Assembly (NCBI GenBank): GCA_002309585.1
Contig: DBXN01000117.1
Location: 13,755 to 44,827 of the forward strand
Length of the DNA stretch: 31,073 nucleotides
Source of the DNA: Verrucomicrobia bacterium UBA1211
GTDB lineage: Bacteria; Verrucomicrobiota; Kiritimatiellia; RFP12; UBA1067
Reading direction: 5' to 3'
Under the pieces are notes generated by a model. That model was not told where the DNA came from, made no database searches, and saw nothing but the letters and a program-made list of their open reading frames with translations. Below, in pieces: positions 21,720 through 30,892 of this stretch. Both the position numbers and the translations under genes were made by a program. Numbering within the stretch: position 1 is the stretch's first letter; each line of letters begins with the position of its first letter.

Positions 21720-21734
21720 CCGCTAAGGAGAACC

Positions 21735-22922
21735 ATGAGTAAGTTAGTTTCACGTCACGTTTTTACCTCCGAATCCGTTTCGGAGGGACATCCCGATAAA
21801 GTGTGTGACCAGATCTCGGACGCGATTCTGGATGCGTGTCTGGAGCGGGACCCCGCTTCACATGTCGCGTGCGAGACGGCGGTCGGCACGAACCTGGTTT
21901 GTAATATCGGGGAGATATCAGGTTCGGGATTGGAGGGGATCAACGCGCAGCAGATCGCGCGGGATGTTGTCCGGGATATCGGATACGACGACCCGTCCGA
22001 AGGGTTCAGCTATGATTCGTTCCTGTATGTCTCGGCCTTGCATGGCCAGTCTCCGGACATCAACCAGGGCGTCAGCAAGGCGACGTTGGAAGAGCAGGGC
22101 GCGGGCGACCAGGGGATGATGTTCGGCTATGCCTCCAACGCGACACCCGAGCTGATGCCCGCGCCGATCATGTACGCGCACCAGTTGCTTCAGTTCTTCA
22201 CCGCTTTGCGGAAAAACGGCGAGATTCCGTATCTCCGTCCCGATTCCAAATCCCAGGTCAGCGTGTTGCACGACGGCGGCAAGGCCAGGGAGATCACCAG
22301 CGTGGTGATTTCCCACCAGACCCGGTCGGTGCCGATCGAGACGGTTCGGAAGGATTTGGAGGAGGCGGCCCGGGCGTTTCTGAAGGATACCGGGATGCTG
22401 ACGAACAACACGACGTTTTACATCAACCCGACCGGCAAGTTCGAGGTGGGCGGTCCGTGCGGCGATTCGGGCGTGACGGGGCGCAAGATCATCGTGGACA
22501 CCTACGGCGGGGTCGGTTCGCATGGCGGCGGCGCTTTTTCGGGGAAGGATCCGTCGAAGGTGGACCGTTCGGCGGCGTACTATTGCCGCTACGCCGCGAA
22601 GAACATCGTGGCGGCGGGTTTGGCGGACAAATGCGAGATCCAGGTGGCCTACGCGATCGGCGTGGCAAAGCCGTTGAGTATCAATGTGAGCACCTACGGG
22701 ACCGGAAAGGTCTCCGAGGAGCGGCTGGCCGAGGTGCTGCTGGACGGCGGCATTTTCGATTTCCGGCCGGGAATGCTGATTCAGGATTTGGGATTGACGA
22801 AGCCCAACGGATGGAGTTACCGGAAGAGCGCCAACTACGGCCACTTCGGGCGTGACGGGTTCCCGTGGGAGCGGGTTGATCGGGTTGAGGCACTGCGGGA
22901 AGCGTTCGGGTTGAAACAGTAG
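21735..22922 (+). CDS. metK: S-adenosylmethionine synthetase
   Basis: The product has 395 aa, the usual bacterial length. It makes S-adenosylmethionine from methionine and ATP in the cytoplasm. Visible signatures are [18 protein letters not shown] near the N-terminus, [12 protein letters not shown] (about 117-128) and [16 protein letters not shown] (about 265-280), which carry ATP-, Mg- and K-binding residues. ATG 21735 is preceded by AAGGAG at a 4-base distance. It is the first gene of a probable five-gene operon; the 9-bp gap to ahcY puts synthesis of SAM beside clearance of its product SAH. Nothing looks degenerate. Confidence 0.97.
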   Translation: MSKLVSRHVFTSESVSEGHPDKVCDQISDAILDACLERDPASHVACETAVGTNLVCNIGEISGSGLEGINAQQIARDVVRDIGYDDPSEGFSYDSFLYVSALHGQSPDINQGVSKATLEEQGAGDQGMMFGYASNATPELMPAPIMYAHQLLQFFTALRKNGEIPYLRPDSKSQVSVLHDGGKAREITSVVISHQTRSVPIETVRKDLEEAARAFLKDTGMLTNNTTFYINPTGKFEVGGPCGDSGVTGRKIIVDTYGGVGSHGGGAFSGKDPSKVDRSAAYYCRYAAKNIVAAGLADKCEIQVAYAIGVAKPLSINVSTYGTGKVSEERLAEVLLDGGIFDFRPGMLIQDLGLTKPNGWSYRKSANYGHFGRDGFPWERVDRVEALREAFGLKQ

Positions 22923-22931
22923 GGGTCGATG

Positions 22932-24326
22932 ATGACGTACAAGGTTAAGGATATCGGGCTGGCCGATTGGGGCCGCCGGGCGATTGAGATCGGTGAGAAA
23001 GAGATGCCGGGGCTGATGGCCACCCGCGCGAAGTACGGGCCGGAAAAACCGCTCAAGGGTGCCCGGGTGATGGGTAGCCTGCACATGACGGTTGAGACCG
23101 CGGTGCTGATCGAAACGCTGGTCGAGCTGGGCGCGGATGTCCGCTGGGCCTCCTGCAACATCTTCTCGACGCAGGATCACGCCGCCGCGGCGATCGCCAA
23201 GCGGGGTGTGCCGGTTTTCGCCTGGAAGGGCGAGACGCTTGAGGATTACTGGTGGTGCACGAAACAGGCGATGACGTGGCCGGACGGGAAGGGACCGGAT
23301 TTGATCGTGGATGACGGTGGCGACGCAACCCTGTTGCTGCACAAGGGTGCGGCGGCCGAGAAGGATCCGGCGTTTCTGGATGTCCCGACGGATGTCGAGG
23401 AGCTGCGGGTGATCCACGCGCTGATCAAACAAACGCTCGCGGAGCAACCCGGTTGGTTCACCGAAGCCGCCCGCCATGTGCGCGGGGTCTCCGAAGAGAC
23501 CACGACCGGTGTCCACCGGCTCTATCAGCTGGAGGCGGCGGGACAGCTGCTCTTCCCGGCGATCAATGTGAACGACTCGGTGACCAAATCGAAGTTCGAC
23601 AACATCTACGGGTGCCGTGAATCGCTGGTGGACGGCATCAAGCGGGCGATGGATGTGATGATCGCCGGCAAGCTCGCCTTCGTCTGCGGATACGGCGATG
23701 TCGGCAAGGGGTGCGCCGAGGCGATGCGCAACAACCATGCGCAGGTCTGGTGCTCCGAGGTCGATCCGATTTGCGCGCTCCAGGCCTGCATGGCGGGTTA
23801 CAAGGTGACGACTCTGGAGGAGGCGCTGCCGTTCGCGAACATCTTTGTGACGGCGACGGGCAACTGCGACATCATCACCGCCGAGCACATGAGCCGGATG
23901 CGTGACCAGGCGATCGTCTGCAACATCGGCCATTTTGACAACGAGATCGACGTGGCCGGGCTGAAGGCGTGGCCGGGTATCCGGTGCGTGAACATCAAGC
24001 CTCAGGTTGACAAATACATCTTCCCGGATGGACACTGCATCTATCTGCTGGCGGAGGGACGGTTGGTCAACCTCGGTTGTGCGACGGGGCATCCGAGTTT
24101 CGTGATGTCGAACAGCTTCACGAATCAGGTGTTGGCCCAGATGAAACTGTGGCGCGAGAAGCTGGATGTGGCCGTCTACCGGTTGCCGAAAGAGCTGGAC
24201 GAAGAGGTCGCGCGGCTTCACCTCGGCCAGATCGGCGCGAAGCTGACCACATTGACGCAGAAGCAGGCCGATTACATCGGCGTCACCGTGAATGGGCCGT
24301 TCAAGCCCGATTTCTATCGGTACTGA
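22932..24326 (+). CDS. ahcY: adenosylhomocysteinase
   Basis: The product has 464 aa. It reversibly splits S-adenosylhomocysteine to adenosine and homocysteine with tightly bound NAD. ATG 22932 is used because AGGGG (22921-22925) then lies 6 bases upstream; ATG 22929 is only 3 bases away. Family landmarks: [20 protein letters not shown] near residue 48, [16 protein letters not shown], and the NAD site [17 protein letters not shown] near 250. Also present are [12 protein letters not shown], the [11 protein letters not shown] block and the C-terminal PFKPDFYRY tail. It is the longer bacterial form. Placement directly after metK completes the activated-methyl cycle branch. Confidence 0.97.
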   Translation: MTYKVKDIGLADWGRRAIEIGEKEMPGLMATRAKYGPEKPLKGARVMGSLHMTVETAVLIETLVELGADVRWASCNIFSTQDHAAAAIAKRGVPVFAWKGETLEDYWWCTKQAMTWPDGKGPDLIVDDGGDATLLLHKGAAAEKDPAFLDVPTDVEELRVIHALIKQTLAEQPGWFTEAARHVRGVSEETTTGVHRLYQLEAAGQLLFPAINVNDSVTKSKFDNIYGCRESLVDGIKRAMDVMIAGKLAFVCGYGDVGKGCAEAMRNNHAQVWCSEVDPICALQACMAGYKVTTLEEALPFANIFVTATGNCDIITAEHMSRMRDQAIVCNIGHFDNEIDVAGLKAWPGIRCVNIKPQVDKYIFPDGHCIYLLAEGRLVNLGCATGHPSFVMSNSFTNQVLAQMKLWREKLDVAVYRLPKELDEEVARLHLGQIGAKLTTLTQKQADYIGVTVNGPFKPDFYRY

Positions 24327-24350
24327 GTCCCGAAGGAAAGAGGTGGACGG

Positions 24351-25196
24351 ATGCGGGTGCTGATCACAGGCGGGAAGGGAATGCTGGGCCGGACGCTGCA
24401 ACGGCGGCTTGCCGGGCATGAGCTGTTTGTCGCGGACCTGCCGGAGGTGGATATGACCGATCCGGCGCAGTTGCGCGAGGCAATGCGGACATTCCGGCCT
24501 GAGACAGTCATCCACTGCGCGGCGATGACGAAGGTGGACGATTGCGAAAGCAAACGGGAGTTGGCCTTCCTGCTGAACGAGACCGGAAGTCGGAATGTGG
24601 CGGTCGCGGCGGCGGATGCCGGCGCCCGCGTCATCGGCATTTCGACCGATTATGTGTTTGACGGGCATGCGGCACGGCCGTATAGCGAAACGGACGAGCC
24701 CGCTCCCGCGACCGTCTACGGCGCGAGCAAGCTGGCGGGTGAACGGGCGATCGCCGAGGTCCTTCCCGACCGTCACACGATCCTCCGGATCGCCTGGCTG
24801 TATGGTTCGGGCGGACCGAGTTTTGTGCATACCCTCATGAGACTCGGCGCCGATGCCGCCGGCGCGCCGTTGAAGGTGGTGGATGACCAGATCGGCAACC
24901 CCACTTCGACCGATGCGGTCGCGGAGGTGTTGGCGTGGCTGTTGGACCATCCGATCAACGGTGTCGTGCATGGTTCCTGCGAGGGTGAAACCACGTGGTA
25001 TGGCCTTGCGCGGACCCTTTTCGAGCGGGCGGGCGTGAAACGTCCGCTTCAGCCGTGCACCACCGCCGAATTTCCCCGTCCGGCGCCGCGTCCCGCGAAT
25101 TCCCGGTTGGAGAAGGCACGGCTCCATGAGGCGGGTTTCCGGATGGCGGAGTGGCAGGACGCCCTGGCGCGTTTTCTCCAGACGGAACGATTTTAA
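24351..25196 (+). CDS. rfbD: dTDP-4-dehydrorhamnose reductase (RmlD type)
   Basis: The product has 281 aa, a short-chain dehydrogenase fold. It would reduce dTDP-4-keto-L-rhamnose to dTDP-L-rhamnose. Visible are LITGGKGMLG (residues 4-13, the nucleotide loop), DMTD, VIHCAAMTKVDDCE, ISTDYVFDG, and the catalytic YGASK (Tyr-x-x-x-Lys). The DDQIGNPTSTDAVAE segment is typical of RmlD/RfbD. A GAGGTGG-like site precedes ATG 24351 after 24 bp of gap. The other rhamnose genes (rmlA, rmlB, rmlC) are not in this window. With the ligase-like gene and GalU downstream it points to surface glycan synthesis. Another NDP-sugar reductase of the family is the main alternative. Confidence 0.85.
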   Translation: MRVLITGGKGMLGRTLQRRLAGHELFVADLPEVDMTDPAQLREAMRTFRPETVIHCAAMTKVDDCESKRELAFLLNETGSRNVAVAAADAGARVIGISTDYVFDGHAARPYSETDEPAPATVYGASKLAGERAIAEVLPDRHTILRIAWLYGSGGPSFVHTLMRLGADAAGAPLKVVDDQIGNPTSTDAVAEVLAWLLDHPINGVVHGSCEGETTWYGLARTLFERAGVKRPLQPCTTAEFPRPAPRPANSRLEKARLHEAGFRMAEWQDALARFLQTERF

Positions 25197-25210
25197 AAGG
25201 ATAGATGACC

Positions 25211-26707
25211 ATGATGAATTTCTTTGTCAGGAACGGGTTGGCGATTCAGGTGTTTATTCTGGTCGCGGGATACGGTTGGATCCACGGCGGCACACGGCCT
25301 GATTTGCTGTTGCCGGTGATTCCGTGGATGGTGATCCTGATGCTGGAGACCGCGCTTCTTTTCCCGCAGGCGAAGAGTACCGAGACCATCGGTGAAGCCC
25401 GTTACCGCGTCTGGCGGAAGATGGTGCGTGATCCCTTGCTCTATACAACGCTGCTGTTGACCATTCTCTTGATCATTCCGCTGTTCAACGCGGCGGGGCT
25501 TCCGAGGATGGATCCGGCGACGGCCAAGTGGATCCCGCCCACGCCGCCGTTCCCGACACTGCCGTTCTGCTGTATTCCGGACGAGCATGCGTCGCTCCTC
25601 CTTTGGTTCCCGCCGGTTTTGTGCGCGACGCTGGCGGTCCGGCACGGTCTGCTGAAACGGGGCAAGCGGGTTCTGTTTGAGATGATGTGCTGGAATGGCG
25701 CGGCCCTCGCGGTGTTGGGCTTTGTCCAGCGAATGACCGGCGCGACGAGTGTCTATTGGGGTTCCGCGAAGTTTTCCGATTTCTTCTCGACCTTCGGCTA
25801 TCCGAATGTGGGCGGTGCTTTCTTCACGCTGTTGTTTGCCCTTTCGGCGGGACTTTGGTTCCACGAGGCGGGACGTAAGCTGGTCGGGCCGGCCGTGACC
25901 GAAAGCCTGGCGGTGATGGATGAGCATGAGCCGATCGGCAAGACGCATCGGATGCTGGCCCCGATCGCCCTTAACTTCTGCGCGGCGATCGCGACCTTGA
26001 GCCGGGCGGCCATCATCCTCTCGGTCCTGATTCTGATCATCTTGGGGGTGTACATGATTTTCGGTGGATGGCAGAAGGCGCAGTCCGCGACGAAGATGAA
26101 GATCCTCACCTCGCTGGTTGTGGTGGCCGCGTTTGTGGCTTTGGGGCTGACGATCTTCGCGACCGACAGTCTGAAACGCGAACTCGGGACCCTCTCAACC
26201 GAGGCCGTCATGGAACGTGTCTCCGGTCGGGGCCAGTACCATGCCCGGGTGGCGCGTTCCATCCACCACGATTATCCGATCTTCGGTGTGGGTGGCTGGG
26301 GGTATCCCCACTTCCAGTTCCTCTACATGACGCCGCAAGAGATCAAGAAGATGCAGATCATCGGCGGCGCGAATGTCCACAACGACACCTTGCAGTTCTT
26401 GGCGGAACAGGGATGGGTCGGATTCGGGTTGCTCGCGCTTTGCGCGTTGCTGACCGCCATTCCCGCCGTGGTGCCGATGTGGAAGCGTTACCGCGAGTCG
26501 GTCCAGACCTCGCAGCCGGTCGGCTTCCCCCGGATGCTCTATTCGCAATCGCCGGTTTCAATTGCGGTCATCGTCGGGACCTTCGGAACCATCGCCCATT
26601 CCTTGGGGGATCTGCCGTTCCGTGATCCCGCCGTGCTGATTACGTGGTTCCTCGCCTGGGCCTGTGCGCCGGGCTTCATTCCGGATGTGAAGAAGCGTCG
26701 GCTGTGA
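25211..26707 (+). CDS. O-antigen ligase/polymerase-like membrane protein (Wzy_C family)
   Basis: The product has 498 aa from ATG 25211, which has AAAAGGA 9 bases upstream; ATG 25205 is too close to that site. About 10-12 hydrophobic segments span the protein, for example WMVILMLETALLF, TTLLLTILLIIPLF, AALAVLGFVQ, AIILSVLILIILGVYMIF and ILTSLVVVAAFVALGL. A large extracytoplasmic loop (about 320-400) contains RGQYHARVARSI, the GVGGWG turn and NVHNDTLQFLAEQGW, which fits the HNxxLQxxxExG motif of O-antigen ligases and Wzy polymerases. These proteins transfer or polymerise lipid-linked glycans in the periplasm. The family is clear; ligase versus polymerase cannot be told from sequence. Confidence 0.82.
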   Translation: MMNFFVRNGLAIQVFILVAGYGWIHGGTRPDLLLPVIPWMVILMLETALLFPQAKSTETIGEARYRVWRKMVRDPLLYTTLLLTILLIIPLFNAAGLPRMDPATAKWIPPTPPFPTLPFCCIPDEHASLLLWFPPVLCATLAVRHGLLKRGKRVLFEMMCWNGAALAVLGFVQRMTGATSVYWGSAKFSDFFSTFGYPNVGGAFFTLLFALSAGLWFHEAGRKLVGPAVTESLAVMDEHEPIGKTHRMLAPIALNFCAAIATLSRAAIILSVLILIILGVYMIFGGWQKAQSATKMKILTSLVVVAAFVALGLTIFATDSLKRELGTLSTEAVMERVSGRGQYHARVARSIHHDYPIFGVGGWGYPHFQFLYMTPQEIKKMQIIGGANVHNDTLQFLAEQGWVGFGLLALCALLTAIPAVVPMWKRYRESVQTSQPVGFPRMLYSQSPVSIAVIVGTFGTIAHSLGDLPFRDPAVLITWFLAWACAPGFIPDVKKRRL

Positions 26708-26723
26708 TAGGCCTGGAGGTGCG

Positions 26724-27548
26724 ATGAAAGCGATTATTCCGGCCGCAGGATATGGGACGCGTTTTCTGCCCGCCACAAAAGTGGTTCCGAAAGAGCTGCT
26801 GCCGGTTGGGGCGAAACCCGCCATCCAATGGATTGTCGAAGAGGCGTTGGCGGCGGGTGCGGATGAGGTCGTGATCGTGACCTCGCCGGACAAGCCTGCG
26901 TTGCGGCGACACTTTTCGGTCGAGCCGATCTGGCATGAGCGGCTGCGGAACAAGCCCGAGATCGATGCGGCGATCTCCCATGTCGAGGCGTTGTCGCGGA
27001 AAATCCGTTTTGTCGACCAGATGGAGCAGAGGGGGCTGGGACATGCGGTCCTTCAGGCGGCGTCGCTTTTCAAGGGCACATCCGAGCCGATCCTAATTCT
27101 TTTGGGAGATGCGCTGGTGAACAGCCCTGTCCCTTGCGCGCAGGAGATGGCCTCCGTTGCACGTCAGATCGCCCCGGATGCCTCTTGGGTGGGGGTGGAA
27201 CGTGTGCCCCGCGATCAGGTTTACCGGTATGGGGTTGTGGCGGGAACGCACCTCCCGGAAAACGATCGCGTGTTGCGGCTGACGGGGCTTGTGGAGAAAC
27301 CCGCCGTGGCGGATGCGCCCTCTGATCTGGTTATCGCCGGACGCTACCTGCTCCAGCCCGCGATCTTCACCTGGTTGCAGTCGCAGAAACCCGGAACCGG
27401 CGGCGAGATCCAACTGACGGATGCGATTCTCCGCTCAATGGCCGACACCCCGGTTTACGCGTACCGATATCCCGGCAAGCGGCACGACATCGGTCGCCCG
27501 GAGGGGTATCTCAAGACGTTGAACGAGTGGGGATGTGTGGAAGGTTAA
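26724..27548 (+). CDS. galU: UTP-glucose-1-phosphate uridylyltransferase (GalU type)
   Basis: The product has 274 aa, near the usual 280-300. It makes UDP-glucose, or a related UDP-sugar, from UTP and a sugar 1-phosphate. The N-terminal nucleotidyltransferase motif is IIPAAGYGTRFLPATK, followed by PKELLPVGAKPAIQWIVEEA. LVEKPA, GTGGEIQLTDAI and KRHDIGRPEGYL are family blocks. The metal-site loop reads LLGDALV where GalU usually has GDD, so one acidic residue is replaced. GGAGG lies 4 bases before ATG 26724. The stop TAA is inside GGTTAA, the first word of an intergenic repeat copy. The neighbouring glucuronokinase-like gene raises the option of glucuronate 1-phosphate as substrate. Confidence 0.88.
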   Translation: MKAIIPAAGYGTRFLPATKVVPKELLPVGAKPAIQWIVEEALAAGADEVVIVTSPDKPALRRHFSVEPIWHERLRNKPEIDAAISHVEALSRKIRFVDQMEQRGLGHAVLQAASLFKGTSEPILILLGDALVNSPVPCAQEMASVARQIAPDASWVGVERVPRDQVYRYGVVAGTHLPENDRVLRLTGLVEKPAVADAPSDLVIAGRYLLQPAIFTWLQSQKPGTGGEIQLTDAILRSMADTPVYAYRYPGKRHDIGRPEGYLKTLNEWGCVEG

Positions 27549-27737
27549 AAGATTAAAAGGTTAAAGGGTTAAAGAGGGAAGAGGGAAGTGACGAGTGACG
27601 AGAGCGAATGACGAAGGGGTGATTATGGCATTATGAAAATGTGGCGGAGTGAAATTCCATAATGGCTTAATGTCATCATTCCATAATTTTAGAATTTCAG
27701 AATGAAACCCTCAACGCTCAACGCTCAACCCTCAACG
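27541..27737 (+). repeat. composite intergenic repeat, copy B (fullest)
   Basis: Modules in order: GGTTAA/GATTAA words and a purine tract (27541-27588); TGACGAG heptads (about 27589-27616, two exact and two degenerate); the GTGATTATGGCATTATG module (27619-27635); GTGAAATTCCATAATGG (27649-27665); TTCAGAATGAAAC; and four CTCAACS heptads (27710-27737). It carries the galU stop and fills most of the 237-bp gap before the kinase gene. The remaining 48 bases hold only the kinase ribosome-binding site. I see no open frame here. Confidence 0.85.
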
Positions 27738-27785
27738 GATGATGGTTCTTTTTTGCGATTTGGATAACGGAAGGAGAGATGAGTA

Positions 27786-28778
27786 ATGTTGTTGACGACC
27801 CGTTCGTATGCGCGTGCCGGTTTGGTTGGAAACCCTTCTGACGGGTATTTCGGAAAGACCCTTTCGTTCACTTTCAAGAATTTCTGTTCCGAGGTGACGA
27901 TGTATGAAACCCCCGAACTGGGCTTCATCCCCGGCGATGTGGATGACGCCACGTTCGATTCGCCGGAAGATCTGCTGCGGGATATCCAGCTCTTCGGCTA
28001 CTATGGCGGCATCCGGCTGTTGAAGGCGATCAGCAAGCTCTTTTTCGAATATTGCGGGGCGTGCGGGTATCAGCTCCCCAAAAGGAATTTCACGGTTCGT
28101 TACCGGTCCAACATCCCCCGGTTGGTTGGGCTTTCCGGTTCCTCCGCAATCTGCACGGCGATGTTGAAGGCCCTTCAGAGTTTCTACGGGATCGAGATCC
28201 CGCTGGAGTTGGCGCCGACGCTCTGCCTGGAGGCGGAGCGGGATGAACTCGGCATCCAGTGCGGGTTGCAGGACCGCGTGATCCAGATCTACAACGGCTT
28301 GGTGTTCATGGACTTTGACCGCTCGCTGATCGAGTCGCAAAAGCACGGCCGGTATGAACGGCTGGATGTCGGCATCCTGCCGAAGCTCTTTATTTCGTTC
28401 GATCCGAAACGTGCGGAAATCTCCGGGACCTATCATCGGAAACTGCGGGTTTTGTTTGAGGAGAAGAAACCGGATATCGTCGCGGCGATGAGCGAATTCG
28501 CCGATCTGGCGCAGCAGGCGCGTGACGCGCTGGTGGCGGGCCATCCCGAGCGGCTGAACGCGCTGATTGATGCGAACTTCGATCTCCGGGACAGGATTTT
28601 CAATGTCGCGCCGGCGAATCGCCGGATGGTGATGACGGCGCGTGGGGTAGGGTGTTCGGCGAAGTTCGCCGGATCAGGGGGCGCGATCGTCGGGACCTAT
28701 GGGGATGAGGAGCAGTTCACGCGCCTCACCCAGGCGATGGCGGCGATCGGCTGTACAACCATTAAACCGCAACTATAG
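27786..28778 (+). CDS. GHMP-family sugar kinase, glucuronokinase-like
   Basis: The product has 330 aa, cytoplasmic. AAGGAG (27771-27776) lies 9 bases before ATG 27786. The N-terminus RSYARAGLVGNPSDGYFGKT resembles plant glucuronokinase, where a near-identical block opens the protein. GLSGSSAICTAML is the GHMP ATP loop (PxxxGLSSSA type), and AKFAGSGGAIVGTYG near the C-terminus is the third GHMP motif. It probably makes a sugar 1-phosphate. The GalU-like gene upstream could convert that to a UDP-sugar, for example UDP-glucuronate, as in a salvage route; this is inference. Other GHMP kinases (such as heptose or fucose types) remain possible. Confidence 0.82.
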   Translation: MLLTTRSYARAGLVGNPSDGYFGKTLSFTFKNFCSEVTMYETPELGFIPGDVDDATFDSPEDLLRDIQLFGYYGGIRLLKAISKLFFEYCGACGYQLPKRNFTVRYRSNIPRLVGLSGSSAICTAMLKALQSFYGIEIPLELAPTLCLEAERDELGIQCGLQDRVIQIYNGLVFMDFDRSLIESQKHGRYERLDVGILPKLFISFDPKRAEISGTYHRKLRVLFEEKKPDIVAAMSEFADLAQQARDALVAGHPERLNALIDANFDLRDRIFNVAPANRRMVMTARGVGCSAKFAGSGGAIVGTYGDEEQFTRLTQAMAAIGCTTIKPQL

Positions 28779-28788
28779 GAGATAAACC

Positions 28789-30273
28789 ATGCGGAGAAGT
28801 TTGTGTCTGTTGGCGGCGATGTCGGTTTTCGCGGGCGTTTCCCGGGCGGCTGAAAAGTCTTGGCGGCCGGCGGAGAAGTGGCGCGGATTCAATCTTTTGG
28901 GGATGTTCCAACAAAGTTGGGGGACGCCGGGTTTCCATGAGCGCGAGTTCAAGGCGATCCACGAGCTCGGATTCAACTTCGTCCGCTTGCCGATGGATTA
29001 CCGGTTGTGGATCAAGAATGGCGATTGGGATGAGATCGATGAGGAGCGGGTTAAGCTGATCGATCAGGCGGTGGCATGGGGCAAGCAGTACAACATCCAT
29101 GTCCAGCTCTGTTTCCACCGCGCGCCGGGGTATACGGTCGCGAAGCCGGCGGAAGAACGCGATCTCTTCACCGATCCGGAGGCGCAGAGGGTCTGCTGCA
29201 AGCACTGGGCGTTCTTCGCCAAACGGTATAAGGGGATTCCGAATGAGGCGATGAGCTTCAATCTCTTCAACGAGCCGGATGACAGATCCGATGAGGCGTA
29301 CACGCACGTCTGCGAGCTGCTGATCGCGGCGATCCATCGGGAGGATCCCGATCGGTTCATCATCGCGGACGGTTTGAAATGGGGCGGCAAACCGTGTGTC
29401 GGCCTGTTTAAGTACAAGGGGCTGGTGGGACAGGCGATGCGCGGGTATCAGCCCTTTGGGTTGACCCATTATATGGCGTCTTGGGTCAACACCCCGAAGG
29501 CCGATCCGCAATGGCCGCCGCTGCCCTCTGTCTCGCCGCTCTACGGACCCACCAAGAAACCGTGGGATGTGCCGTTTACGGTTGAGCGCGCGCCTGCCGG
29601 CAAGTGGACGCTCCAGTTGGGTAAGATCTCCACACTGGCGCATTTCGTGGTCGAGGCGGATGGCGTCAAGGTTGCAGACCGTGTGTATGAGCCGGGATTC
29701 AAGCCGGGCTGGACCAACGTCGTTTATGAGGAGCGTTGGCGCTGCCATCAGGGCGTCACGCTTGATCCGTTGACCTTTACCTTGCCGAAGGCGGCGGACC
29801 GTCTGACGATCCGGATCACGGAGGGGGATTGGGCGGAGGCGCTTAAGCTCTCCGTGCGGGACGGCGAACGCATGGCGTTTATGCCCTTCACGTCGTCATG
29901 GGGCGAGACCAATGCAACCTTCCGGTTTACGGGATGGGATGCGGCGGTGCCCGGGTTCTCATCGCCGAACACCGAGAGCGGCGAGGCGTATCTGACCCGG
30001 ACCATGCTTGACCCGTGGAAACCCGCGCGCGATGCCGGGGTCTTCACGATGGTCGGGGAGTTCGGCTCCTACAACAAGACGCCCCATCCGATTGTCTTGG
30101 CGTGGCTGAAGGATCTCTTGATAACCTTGAAAAAAGAGGATATCCCGTGGGCCTTGTGGAATTTCAACGGTTCATTCGGCGTGGCCGACAGCAACCGTGC
30201 GGACGTGACGTATGAGCCGTATGAGGGATTTAAGCTTGACCGCAAAATGCTGACGATTCTCCAAGCGAACTGA
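28789..30273 (+). CDS. secreted GH5-type glycosidase with an inserted beta-domain
   Basis: The product has 494 aa. TAGGAGA ends about 5 bases before ATG 28789, and the gap to the kinase is 10 bp. The signal peptide is MRRSLCLLAAMSVFAGVSRA. The barrel shows RGFNLLGMF, LGFNFVRLPMDYRLW, FNLFNEPDD (acid/base E162) and FTMVGEFGSYN (nucleophile E424). The two glutamates are 262 apart, much more than in ordinary GH5 enzymes (roughly 100-160). About 120 residues between them (about 250-370), with FTVERAPAGKWTLQLG and VVEADGVKVADR, look like a beta-sandwich inserted into the barrel. GH5 enzymes cut beta-glucans, mannans and related glycans. The 3' end overlaps the convergent phosphatase by 44 bp. Confidence 0.87.
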   Translation: MRRSLCLLAAMSVFAGVSRAAEKSWRPAEKWRGFNLLGMFQQSWGTPGFHEREFKAIHELGFNFVRLPMDYRLWIKNGDWDEIDEERVKLIDQAVAWGKQYNIHVQLCFHRAPGYTVAKPAEERDLFTDPEAQRVCCKHWAFFAKRYKGIPNEAMSFNLFNEPDDRSDEAYTHVCELLIAAIHREDPDRFIIADGLKWGGKPCVGLFKYKGLVGQAMRGYQPFGLTHYMASWVNTPKADPQWPPLPSVSPLYGPTKKPWDVPFTVERAPAGKWTLQLGKISTLAHFVVEADGVKVADRVYEPGFKPGWTNVVYEERWRCHQGVTLDPLTFTLPKAADRLTIRITEGDWAEALKLSVRDGERMAFMPFTSSWGETNATFRFTGWDAAVPGFSSPNTESGEAYLTRTMLDPWKPARDAGVFTMVGEFGSYNKTPHPIVLAWLKDLLITLKKEDIPWALWNFNGSFGVADSNRADVTYEPYEGFKLDRKMLTILQAN

Positions 30274-30892
30274 GCGAGGGAATCACCTCCCTGCCGGAGG
30301 CCTCCAGACGGGCGAGGGATTGGTGGCCGGACGCGATGAGGAGGCAGCGGGTGCCGAGGGCATCCGCGACCTCCGCGTCGTGCAGGGTGTCGCCGATCAT
30401 CAGAATGGTGTCGGCGGGCAAGCCGATGGCGGTGACCAGCCGTCGGCCGAGATCGAGTTTGGAGATTCCGTTGAGGTTGTCCACGCCGCAGATATGGGTG
30501 AAGAAGGGGCGCAGCCCGTAACCGTCAAGCATGCCGGTCAGGATCGATTGTTCCGAGGCGGAGAGGAGGGATTGGGGAATCCCGCATTCCGCGATCCGCC
30601 GTAGCCACTCCGCCGCGTCCTCATGGAGCCGGATCGTAGGGTCTTCCAGAAACAGGCGGTGGAATTCCGCCGCCATCGCATCCCAATCCTCCCGCTCAAG
30701 GATAAAACCCGCTTTTCGGTAGAAGTCACGCACCGGGAATCCGAAGATCGCGCGGTAGCGGGTGAGCGTGAGCGGCGGGATCCGACGCGCGGTCAGCATC
30801 CGGTTCACCGCGTTCAATCCGGCGTCCACATCATTCAGAAGCGTGCCGTTCCAGTCCCATACGATATGGCGTACCGTTCGGAGATCAATCAT
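30230..30892 (-). CDS. HAD-superfamily phosphatase, phosphoglycolate-phosphatase-like
   Basis: The product has 220 aa, cytoplasmic. Motif I is DWNGTLLND: D13 is the expected nucleophile, while the usual second Asp is Asn15, a change seen in some HAD branches but one that may affect activity. A helical cap follows (about 20-80). Then come LLSASEQ (motif II), SKLDLGRRL (motif III lysine) and MIGDTLHDAEVADALG (motif IV). The substrate is unknown; small phosphorylated metabolites are typical. ATGATTGA at 30892-30885 overlaps its start with the stop of the upstream gene, indicating coupling. Its last 15 codons overlap the GH5 gene tail to tail. Confidence 0.83.
   Translation of the reverse strand: MIDLRTVRHIVWDWNGTLLNDVDAGLNAVNRMLTARRIPPLTLTRYRAIFGFPVRDFYRKAGFILEREDWDAMAAEFHRLFLEDPTIRLHEDAAEWLRRIAECGIPQSLLSASEQSILTGMLDGYGLRPFFTHICGVDNLNGISKLDLGRRLVTAIGLPADTILMIGDTLHDAEVADALGTRCLLIASGHQSLARLEASGREVIPSLSSLGESSAFCGQA

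Noticed and set aside
21666..21734. Known SAM-I, SAM-II, SAM-III or SAH riboswitch upstream of metK
   Set aside because: The leader is too short for SAM-I and I could not match the conserved cores of the others, so I list it only as an unclassified foldable leader.
21918..25127. Very long minus-strand open frame (over 1000 codons) opposite metK, ahcY and rfbD
   Set aside because: It is antisense to three unmistakable conserved genes; its product is rich in Arg, His and Pro without family motifs. Long antisense frames are expected in high-GC coding DNA. The same holds for minus-strand frames at 6121-7593, 8587-10260, 10691-13546, 13692-15947, 17033-18670 and 19263-20966.
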